From: a virus
Direction: 5' to 3' (one strand)
IMG/VR virus record: IMGVR_UViG_3300027896_000003
Coordinates: 1-46,505 of that record
DNA: 46,505 nucleotides
The notes under the pieces were generated by a model. That model did not search any database and was not told the DNA's origin. It saw only the letters and a program-made list of their open reading frames with translations. A program made the translations under genes and the position numbers. Positions 39,427-46,505 of the stretch are shown here, piece by piece. Numbering within the stretch: the stretch's first letter is position 1; each line of letters starts with the position of its first letter.

Positions 39427-40799
39427 TATTTTCTAAGCCCCAATGGGTCTTCCTTACCCCCGCCTATTGCTTTTTCATATCGTTTCGGGATTCGCCCTTT
39501 CGCTGCTTCTGCTGCGTAATCGTCTATCTGGCTTATAGATGCTTTTAAGTTTTCTGGACTTTGTTTTCCAAAATCCACCATATTCTTAAACTCTTTCATT
39601 ATGTATTCGCTTCCGCGAGAGCCAACGTGCATTTTCATCAACCTTGTTACCATAAGGTCAATATTGGTTTTAATAGCCGTAAACGCAGGGTCTTCTAATC
39701 CTATTTTCCCTTGTTTAAATTCTCGCCACCTGCTTGCCGCTGGCCCTAACCCATTTTCCGCATCTGTTATTTGCTTTTTTAGCTTTTTCGTAAAATCAAG
39801 AACCGCAGGGGCCGACTGTTGCATTGATTTAATGTCTGATGCCGTGGCTTCTTCTTTCACCTGAAGACCGAGATTTTTAACCTGATCGGAACTTAATTCC
39901 ACTTTCCCGTTGTCGGTATTTATAAACCACTTTTTAGAATTTCTATCAAAATAAGCACCTGTTTGCTGATTAGGAATAATACCAAACACGCTCCTCGCAG
40001 CTTGACTTTCTTTTATTTTTTGTTGATGCCACGCGTTGGAAACGCGATTATTCCAAGCTGCATCGGTTTCGACTTGCTTCTTGGGCATCCCTGCTTTAAA
40101 GGTTGCAAAGTCTGATTTAACGTCACTGTCGGCTAAGTGTTTTTCTATTTCTGTTGCCGTTGGTTCTCTCCCAAGTTGTTCTTTAAGAGAACGTGCGGCC
40201 AATTGTTCCTTTGTTAGATTTTTATCTTCCTTAGGTTGAGCTTTTAGTAAAGCCTTTGCCGCATCTTCGCCTTTTGGTGAACCTAACTGAGCATGGGTTT
40301 GAAGTATCTGCTCCGGTGACAAGGGCTTACGCTCAATCATGTTACCTCTAAAGAGTACATCCGGAGACATCTGCTCTGGTTCTGCGCCTGCCATGCCTTG
40401 TGGAGTTAATGTCATTGGTTGTGCTGACACCTTACGCCCTAATTCGGTTTCAACAGCATCATCCTTCTCCATGCCACGTAGTTCTTTTTCAACTTTCCGT
40501 CTTTCTAATAATGACTTAGGGCTTTGTGTTAATTCTGTTGCTTCTTGTTCTGGCATTCCTAATAACTTTGCGGCTTCCTTGCTTGCATTCATAGCATAGG
40601 GCAGGTTGTCATATTTAAGCCCCATTTCGATGTCTTTATGTAAGAGGTTAAGCCGATGCTCAACCATTTTTTCTTGTGTCGCCTTCTCAAGATTGGCTTG
40701 CGCTCTATCGAGCTTAAACTTCTCTACAGCCAAAGGAATGGCAGTCTTAAGAGCCTCGCTTTGAACATCCCAAAAATCATTTCCATCTCTTCCGGGCAT
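39426..40799 (-). CDS. internal virion / ejection protein
   Basis: 457 residues, highly charged and helical, with coiled coils near the start (LDRAQANLEKATQEK) and the end. No membrane span. Second of three neighbouring helix-rich proteins between the tail hub and the tailspike module. Start in a TAATG-type overlap with the next gene. Confidence 0.6.
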   Translation of the reverse strand: MPGRDGNDFWDVQSEALKTAIPLAVEKFKLDRAQANLEKATQEKMVEHRLNLLHKDIEMGLKYDNLPYAMNASKEAAKLLGMPEQEATELTQSPKSLLERRKVEKELRGMEKDDAVETELGRKVSAQPMTLTPQGMAGAEPEQMSPDVLFRGNMIERKPLSPEQILQTHAQLGSPKGEDAAKALLKAQPKEDKNLTKEQLAARSLKEQLGREPTATEIEKHLADSDVKSDFATFKAGMPKKQVETDAAWNNRVSNAWHQQKIKESQAARSVFGIIPNQQTGAYFDRNSKKWFINTDNGKVELSSDQVKNLGLQVKEEATASDIKSMQQSAPAVLDFTKKLKKQITDAENGLGPAASRWREFKQGKIGLEDPAFTAIKTNIDLMVTRLMKMHVGSRGSEYIMKEFKNMVDFGKQSPENLKASISQIDDYAAEAAKGRIPKRYEKAIGGGKEDPLGLRK

Positions 40800-40802
40800 C
40801 TC

Positions 40803-41918
40803 TTACCCTCCCATATTCTGCATCATTGCAACGTAAGGCCACATGCCGCCCGTTTTGCTTGTAGTATTAAGTAACGAATCCCACCAGTTCGAGCCTTGCT
40901 GTGCCTTGGCCTGTGCAATATAGGCGTTTGCGTCAAAGTTAGTCGGTGCGTATGTTTTCGACAAGGCGGTTGCCGCACTCTCGCGCGTTGCTTCTGCTGC
41001 CCGTTCCGCCGAACTTCCATACATGCCACCGCCTCGCCCTGAAGCCGCTCCGTGCGCTCCTGCTTTTCTTCTTGCCGCCGCCTCTGCTGCCGCACCTTCC
41101 CCCATAACACCTTCCATCATTGCGCCTCTGGATTCCGGTGTCCATTTCTGCTTGAAGTAATCATCCAAACTATTTGCAACGGCTTTGTTTTCTCTCTGTG
41201 ATGACATCATGTTTGAGAGCATACCCATTGCAGCCATACCCATGGGGAGTTTGCCTATTCCCTTGCCGCCTGGTTTATTCCACCAATCCTCAAGCCAGTT
41301 ACTATCTCCTCCAGTTGATGTATCTACTCCAAGGCTTTGTCCTTCTGTGTTTATCCCGTAACTTTCAGGTGTAGAAGAAGTCCAATCTGCGCCAGTTGAT
41401 GTACCAAACCCGTAATCATTAAACTCTGGGGCTGTGGATAGCTCCCTTCCACCAATATCATAGGAAAAATCTCTGCCAATCTCGCCAGAATCGGCATAAC
41501 TGGGGTCATAAGAAGTATTTGCAGCACCAGAGTACGGGTCTGACGGTTGATTGTATGCACTGTCTGGCATATCCATTGACGCACCAGCCGATCCTGCATC
41601 TGCCGTCACATCGCCTGCCGAGCTAAAAGCCGAATATCCAGAGCCTACCCCGTAAATCAGTGCCGCTAAATCTGCTGCTTTTATGCCGCCTTGATTTAGT
41701 CCTCGACCAGACCCTAAGAAGTTTTCCGTTCCCATTGCCGTATCGGTCTGTTCGCTAAGACCCTTTCCAACGTAATTACCGTGAAGAAGATCAGACCAGC
41801 CGAGTGATAAGCCGGAATTAGTCGCATTTGTCCATTGCGGGGCGATTGCGTTCGCTGCCGTAGATACACCCCCTGAAAACAATGGCGTTACAATATCGCT
41901 AAACCAACCAAAACCCAT
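40803..41918 (-). CDS. internal virion / ejection protein, Gly/Ser/Ala-rich
   Basis: 371 residues. A Gly/Ser-rich, low-complexity N-terminal two-thirds gives way to an Ala-rich region (MEGVMGEGAAAEAAARRKAG) suited to crossing membranes. Its size and place before the two helical proteins fit the smallest P22-type ejection protein. No other function is evident. Confidence 0.55.
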   Translation of the reverse strand: MGFGWFSDIVTPLFSGGVSTAANAIAPQWTNATNSGLSLGWSDLLHGNYVGKGLSEQTDTAMGTENFLGSGRGLNQGGIKAADLAALIYGVGSGYSAFSSAGDVTADAGSAGASMDMPDSAYNQPSDPYSGAANTSYDPSYADSGEIGRDFSYDIGGRELSTAPEFNDYGFGTSTGADWTSSTPESYGINTEGQSLGVDTSTGGDSNWLEDWWNKPGGKGIGKLPMGMAAMGMLSNMMSSQRENKAVANSLDDYFKQKWTPESRGAMMEGVMGEGAAAEAAARRKAGAHGAASGRGGGMYGSSAERAAEATRESAATALSKTYAPTNFDANAYIAQAKAQQGSNWWDSLLNTTSKTGGMWPYVAMMQNMGG

Positions 41919-41929
41919 GATACTACCTC

Positions 41930-43756
41930 CTATATCGTGGCATCAAACTCCAAATTCCACGGTGAATAAAGTTCAAAAGTCGTAACCGCCCCGTAAATAC
42001 GGAGATTGTAAATATATCCTTCAGCACTTACCGGAAATGATTCAAGGTACTGCACTTCATCACCAGTGCCGCTTATTAATCGATAAGTATCCCCGCTTTC
42101 CCAAGCCATCAACTCGCCGTCAATCGTAATTTCCAGCTTAACGGTTGCCCCATTTGTGTTGAGATTATAATGCAACTTCTTGAGAGTCTTTAGCATGTTG
42201 GCATACTGAATATTGCCGCCAATAAGGTCACGGGTTTTAACATCAACATTTATCGTTTCGTTTGCCGTATCGCTTCTTTTTCTCACATACCCATCTGATC
42301 CGCCTATAAATATATCCCCATTATTCTCATTGATAAATATACAGGTGGAGTTTAGATCAACCCACTTGCCTATCCTGACATCGGGATAGTGGGTTAAATC
42401 AAGCGCAAGGTGTGTGTCCGGCGTGCCGTCTGTGCTGTCCATGCTCGGATAAAAAAGATGGTAATAAACGCCTACATTCTTACCAAAGCTATTGCCGATA
42501 TATGCCTTATTGAGGTCTGTCTTAAGTAAATCTCTCAGCCTTAATGCCGCTACAAATTCTATGCCCTGACCGTTAAAAATAGATAATCCAGGCTCACCGT
42601 CGCCGAATAATGACAGTCCGTAAATTCCGATAGGTTTACTGCCTAACGACATGGTATAAGGTGCGGAAATACCCCAACTGACATAGTTCTTTTTGTAATT
42701 CCACGTAGTCGCGTCATTACCTTCTTTCCGTATCCATGTCTGGTTGAGTGCAAGGTAAAGGTTCTGACCCCATGCTATAATCCCTTGAGGATCAACAAGC
42801 CCCTGAAAGCCAGATACCCTTACATCGTCGAAATCGTTTTCTCCCGAAGCGGTAGGCATGATAATTTCATTTTCAAGCGCATCCGCACCCGTTGCCGCCT
42901 CGCTGTATTGCAGTCTCCACGGTTTATCAACATCAACCACAAACGCCCTGCCGTAATGGTATTCAAGAAATCTGCTGTTAGGTAACGGCCCGAAGTCTGC
43001 AACATCGGAAATGCCACCTGCCGCCGCTTCCGCATCAGTCCAGTTATCGGTATAAGTCGTTGTTGAATTATCGGCTATGGTATCGAGGAAATAAATGCCC
43101 GCCAATGCGCCGAGTGTTCCAGGCCCACGATAGAGTCGCCTTGTGATTGTCGGTGCTGTCCCTGAATATGCCGCATACGGGCATACGGGAATATTACTCC
43201 ATGCTATTTTCTTGCTTGCTACAATAACATCGGCACTTCCAGGGGATAGTCCGGTTTCGTAGGTCATCCCATTAGGCCATGTGATGAAGTAGGACACATA
43301 AAGTTTATAAACGCCGGAAGGATAACCGCCAGACCCGCTATCTGCCCCCGTAGGTGCTGTGGCGGGGTTGTCTATCTGCGCCGGGTAAAGGTTTCCGGAT
43401 ACATCAAAGAATATCGATTCATGTCCATTTACGCCATGTATAAACTCTTTATATTCCCTAAATGTCCAGTGTGCGCCATTCGTAAAAGACGAATAGAGTG
43501 TGTTAAAATCTCCACTCCCCGCATTCCACGCTAATGTACCGCCATATGCTATTAGAAGATTGCCACGGAATACTACGCCGGAAAGAACAGCACCAACGGA
43601 TGTTGAGTTTACTTTATTAAATGAAGGCCTTAACAACTGCTTGCCGTCAACCTCAAAGACAATATTCTCCACTGTTGCGAGAAATCCCGGCTTCTGTAAG
43701 GCAGACCTCACTTCGTAATTCAACCCTTCATGCCAGAATATCTGTTCCTGAGGCAT
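41930..43756 (-). CDS. tail hub / nozzle-like protein (P22 gp10 or T7 gp12 type)
   Basis: 608 residues, beta-rich, with repeated W, Y and G turn motifs (VFRGNLLIAYGG, FVEYHYGRAF-like, QNLYLALNQTW) suggesting a beta-propeller. This fits podovirus tail-closure proteins. It starts right at the stop of the adaptor-like gene and precedes the ejection genes, as in P22-like tail modules. Confidence 0.6.
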   Translation of the reverse strand: MPQEQIFWHEGLNYEVRSALQKPGFLATVENIVFEVDGKQLLRPSFNKVNSTSVGAVLSGVVFRGNLLIAYGGTLAWNAGSGDFNTLYSSFTNGAHWTFREYKEFIHGVNGHESIFFDVSGNLYPAQIDNPATAPTGADSGSGGYPSGVYKLYVSYFITWPNGMTYETGLSPGSADVIVASKKIAWSNIPVCPYAAYSGTAPTITRRLYRGPGTLGALAGIYFLDTIADNSTTTYTDNWTDAEAAAGGISDVADFGPLPNSRFLEYHYGRAFVVDVDKPWRLQYSEAATGADALENEIIMPTASGENDFDDVRVSGFQGLVDPQGIIAWGQNLYLALNQTWIRKEGNDATTWNYKKNYVSWGISAPYTMSLGSKPIGIYGLSLFGDGEPGLSIFNGQGIEFVAALRLRDLLKTDLNKAYIGNSFGKNVGVYYHLFYPSMDSTDGTPDTHLALDLTHYPDVRIGKWVDLNSTCIFINENNGDIFIGGSDGYVRKRSDTANETINVDVKTRDLIGGNIQYANMLKTLKKLHYNLNTNGATVKLEITIDGELMAWESGDTYRLISGTGDEVQYLESFPVSAEGYIYNLRIYGAVTTFELYSPWNLEFDATI

Positions 43757-44884
43757 TTAAGCTCTCCTACGGGAAGGGAATAGGCTTACGGGTTTGTCGC
43801 TAAATGGGCGCATCCCCGCCAATCCCCGACCTTCCGCAAAGTATTGAGCATATTTCTTTTCGTACCATTCGGCACGCTTAAACTCTTTCGTATTTTCGTT
43901 AAACGTAGCAAGGCAATCCGCCACCACTCCCATAGCAAGTGAATGATGATACAAGCGGGGGATTTCCGGCATTGATAACGGTGATCCGGTATCGGGAAAA
44001 GCAGTCGGATAGGGTAAGTAGTCGATTCTGATATTTCCTGCGGGAACTGAAATATTCGTGATAATCCCGAACTCAGAACCGAATAGATATTGTTCGCTGT
44101 CTGTCCATGAAGTGACTACCCCATACTCACCGGAAAGGATATTATAGGAATCCCCCGCCGCGAAGACATTCGCCGATCCGCCGCTTAATGCGGTCAGTGT
44201 CAGTGCTGTTGCCGCTATGGTTGTAATTTGACCCTTGCTATTATCTGAAACATTCCATACGGTCATCCCCGAGACAAGGCCCATAGTCGTGAAATCAACC
44301 GTTGTATCATTCAGCGTGGTTGCGTTGCCGCTTGTCGCCCTTCCAACTACGTTATTGGTCGTTCCGGGTAACGCCCCGCCTACGATAATGCCCGTTTCAG
44401 GGGATAAGGTGTAAGACGTTCCGTCAAGATAGGGCGCTGGATGAACCATTAAAGTAGGTATATTGCCTATCAAGTCACCCGCAAAACAGTATTGCGGAGT
44501 GCTTGGCGGAGTTATCAGCCATCCCTGGTTAAAGTCGTGCATCCACTGAATATCTTTAATGTCGAGATTGATGTAACTTGACGAAGAATAGTAATACTGA
44601 GCAGCTATCAAGCCGCCGTCCATACAGTTGGAAGGGAGCTTGTAATTCATGTAATTGGCTTTGCAGACGAGAAGGGCAGTTTTCTTGATGCACTGCGATT
44701 TCATCACAAACATATTCTGCCGTTCGTTCAGTTTTCGCCTGAGTACCCATTGAGGAAAGCGGTTATAACTCACAGTAACTGGTACACCTGCCGCAGACTG
44801 AACAGCCCCAAGTTCCCACAGTATTAACTCCTCTAATTGGCTTACGGTGTATCCCTGATAATCTGCTGTATTAGTGTCTGCCAT
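43757..44884 (-). CDS. head-tail adaptor-like structural protein
   Basis: 375 residues. The N-terminal third is helical with an Arg-rich stretch (WVLRRKLNERQNMFVMKSQ), and the rest is beta-rich with a repeated GNATTLNDTTVDF element. Placed between a small 138-residue protein and the hub gene. The helical start resembles ring adaptors that bind the portal. Larger than P22 gp4. Confidence 0.5.
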   Translation of the reverse strand: MADTNTADYQGYTVSQLEELILWELGAVQSAAGVPVTVSYNRFPQWVLRRKLNERQNMFVMKSQCIKKTALLVCKANYMNYKLPSNCMDGGLIAAQYYYSSSSYINLDIKDIQWMHDFNQGWLITPPSTPQYCFAGDLIGNIPTLMVHPAPYLDGTSYTLSPETGIIVGGALPGTTNNVVGRATSGNATTLNDTTVDFTTMGLVSGMTVWNVSDNSKGQITTIAATALTLTALSGGSANVFAAGDSYNILSGEYGVVTSWTDSEQYLFGSEFGIITNISVPAGNIRIDYLPYPTAFPDTGSPLSMPEIPRLYHHSLAMGVVADCLATFNENTKEFKRAEWYEKKYAQYFAEGRGLAGMRPFSDKPVSLFPSRRRA

Positions 44885-44887
44885 TAC

Positions 44888-45304
44888 TTACCTCGTTTTT
44901 TCTGGGAAACCCGGCCCAAAGATGTTTCTTGTCACTTCGTCAAAGTCTTCATCCTCAAGCAACTGGCCTCGTTCATTCAGTTCTTCCTTCCGAGTTACCT
45001 TCGTACCAAACCTCAAATCCGTATTGATAAATGAAATAAGGCTGTCTTTTGTCGCCGTGATATAGACTGAAAAAGTATCGCCGTTATTCCATGAAATATC
45101 CGTAGTGATAGTGTCCTCTGTAACGGCCGTAATAAGCCCGTTAATGCCCTGCGTTTCGTTGTAAACCGCCGAGCCTACCGACACATCACAAGACCGGAAA
45201 CATGCCCCCATTTTGCGTATTGTGAGCGTTGCGCTTGCGCCCTGATGTGTGCCTGTGTAAAAAGGAGTATCGTCTAAATGAAGTTCTGCTACACCACCAG
45301 ACAT
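44888..45304 (-). CDS. 138-residue tail-module protein
   Basis: Beta-rich N-terminal 95 residues (a TITTDISWNNGD-type strand pattern) and a charged C-terminal tail (TRKEELNERGQLLEDEDFDE). It starts in a TGATG overlap with the GT-B gene. Perhaps a tail completion or stopper-like protein. Confidence 0.5.
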   Translation of the reverse strand: MSGGVAELHLDDTPFYTGTHQGASATLTIRKMGACFRSCDVSVGSAVYNETQGINGLITAVTEDTITTDISWNNGDTFSVYITATKDSLISFINTDLRFGTKVTRKEELNERGQLLEDEDFDEVTRNIFGPGFPEKTR

Positions 45305-46356
45305 CAGATTATCCTCTTATAAAGTTCATCCATGTAAGAACTGTACTTTGTAAGCGAAAAAGCACTTGCCGCCAAAGCTACTTGGCATTCTACACGATGA
45401 GGGTCGTTATCAAGGTCGTTAATCGCCCTTTTTAGTGTTTCCGCTACATCTTCCGGTTCATCAGTATTTGCTGTCCATGTGGCATATTCACATCCTCTTG
45501 CCGCTATAACAGGAACACCGCAGCATAAAGCCTCACCTATGGAACGGGTCACAATCTTCTGTGGGCTTAGAAGAATATCCGCAGCCCTTATATTTACCTC
45601 TATCCCTGGCACTCTCGCCCATAATTCACCTAAAGTTCCTAACCGTCTTAATTCTGCTATGAGGTAATCCCAACATTTTAACGGGGATTCCATGCCATAA
45701 AAATGAAACTTCACATCGGGCATAGACTTCGATAGTTCTATGGCTCCATGTGTAATTTCATAAGTATCAACATCCTCGCGCCAGCTTTCCGCTATCATTA
45801 TATTAATTCTTCCGCCCATAACGCCATAATCATGGGTAGCGCCTTCGCTTGAAAATCTCTTGCCATCTATCGGCGGAGCTGGCAAACATACCAACTTTTC
45901 TTTCGGTATAATAACTTCCCAAAACTTCATATGATAAGGCCAGAAAGTGACAAAGGATTTAATGCGAGGCCATTTAGCCCAATTCGCCATTAAGGAATAT
46001 GAATGTCCGGCGCCTGCGTATTCAGGAGCGAAACACGCTCTTGGTCTTCCGTGCATTATCAGTACAATAGGTGCTTGACATGGGGCAATCCAGTTGTCTT
46101 GCATTCCTGTATGTGCGATGATTACGTCTGCATTCCACACTTCATCGGGACTTGCTGAAACTACCCTTGTCCCGCCACGTTCATCTACCTTTCCAACTTC
46201 GCCGGGAATATAAGTGCCGCCTTGCGTCAATGTTGAACCGACATCTACAATATGGACTTTATGCCCGGCCTGCATATCTGCTACCGCCATGTCTCTTGCC
46301 GCTTCGTACATGCCACACCCTGCCGGTGCGAATGGTGCAAAATGGACTATCTTCAT
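45304..46356 (-). CDS. GT-B (GT4-like) glycosyltransferase
   Basis: 350 residues. ATG 46356 was preferred over an upstream in-frame start because it overlaps the TGA of the GT-A gene (ATGA). The N-terminal MKIVHFAPFAPAGCGMYEAARDMA is the acceptor-side Rossmann start of GT4 enzymes, and the C-terminal half has MIAESWREDVDTYE, AADILLSPQKIVTRSIGEAL and CGVPVIAA, a nucleotide-sugar site pattern with a conserved Glu. Second transferase of the cassette. Confidence 0.8.
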   Translation of the reverse strand: MKIVHFAPFAPAGCGMYEAARDMAVADMQAGHKVHIVDVGSTLTQGGTYIPGEVGKVDERGGTRVVSASPDEVWNADVIIAHTGMQDNWIAPCQAPIVLIMHGRPRACFAPEYAGAGHSYSLMANWAKWPRIKSFVTFWPYHMKFWEVIIPKEKLVCLPAPPIDGKRFSSEGATHDYGVMGGRINIMIAESWREDVDTYEITHGAIELSKSMPDVKFHFYGMESPLKCWDYLIAELRRLGTLGELWARVPGIEVNIRAADILLSPQKIVTRSIGEALCCGVPVIAARGCEYATWTANTDEPEDVAETLKRAINDLDNDPHRVECQVALAASAFSLTKYSSYMDELYKRII

Positions 46357-46505
46357 GGCGTATTCCCCGCTATCCACAAACAATAGTCTGCGATATTTTC
46401 CTTATCCAGTTTACTCATGTCGTAATCCTTATAATCACCCTTGCGCCAATTCAGCTTTGAAAAGTGTTCCAATGTATGAAAAGCATGTATGTGATAATCG
46501 TTTTC
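46353..46505 (-). CDS. 3' part of the GT-A-like glycosyltransferase (circular continuation)
   Basis: The C-terminal part of the gene listed at 1-817, which in the closed circle ends at TGA 46355-46353. The bases 46379-46505 duplicate 1-127, so only 46353-46378 is additional sequence. The last residues are ...CLWIAGNTP. Confidence 0.85.
   Translation of the reverse strand, partial: ENDYHIHAFHTLEHFSKLNWRKGDYKDYDMSKLDKENIADYCLWIAGNTP
46379..46505. repeat. terminal direct repeat, right copy (circular overlap)
   Basis: Exact copy of bases 1-127. See the left copy for interpretation. Confidence 0.95.

Overview
The window is a complete, circular, tailed-phage genome of about 46,378 bp. Bases 1-127 are repeated exactly at 46379-46505, and one gene (the GT-A-like glycosyltransferase) reads in frame across the junction. 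The parts list is podovirus-like: large and small terminase, a 637-residue portal, scaffold, coat protein, a propeller-like tail hub, three putative ejection proteins, a beta-helix tailspike, no tape measure and no sheath. The host is probably Gram-negative: there are Sec signal peptides, a lipobox, a GTA-type holin and a textbook sigma-54 promoter. An anaerobic Desulfobacterota-like host is a guess only. No tRNA, integrase, CRISPR array or partition gene was recognised.

Layout. (1) A giant late unit runs on the minus strand from about 14.4 kb down to 1 and, across the circle, from 46.4 kb to 27.2 kb (about 33 kb). In order of transcription it carries a sigma-region-4-like regulator, TerS, small cysteine-rich proteins and a lipoprotein, TerL, small proteins, GroES, portal, scaffold, head proteins, coat, a repetitive fibre, a methyltransferase and two glycosyltransferases, tail adaptor and hub genes, ejection proteins, an intein-split ATP-grasp protein, the tailspike, three proteins with signal peptides plus an HNH endonuclease, and lysis genes. 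(2) A short rightward unit (14.65-15.18 kb) lies behind a sigma-54-type promoter with three dyad sites upstream, and ends at a strong terminator. (3) A leftward unit (18.07-15.25 kb) starts with a Cro/CI-like repressor and contains a primase-polymerase/ATPase. (4) A rightward early operon (18.27-27.18 kb) is tightly coupled by ATGA overlaps. It encodes regulators, a cytosine-methylase-like protein, a Cas4/RecB-type nuclease, a gp3-like protein, a helicase-DNA methylase fusion, a DUF1064 nuclease, an HNH protein and many small zinc-ribbon proteins.

The repressor and early operon are transcribed divergently from two consensus sigma-70 promoters (both TTGACA, 17-bp spacers). The repressor message looks leaderless. 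Early products would replicate, recombine and methylate DNA. Late products package it, build the virion and lyse the host. The most distinctive points are the 348-residue homing-endonuclease intein in the presumed active-site loop of a PurD-like ATP-grasp protein, the sigma-54 promoter with an array of dyads, the trio of exported tail-fibre or beta-helix-like proteins, the head-proximal fibre with 14-residue repeats, and a 150-nt candidate structured RNA in the early operon. No stretch above 300 bases lacks a gene.
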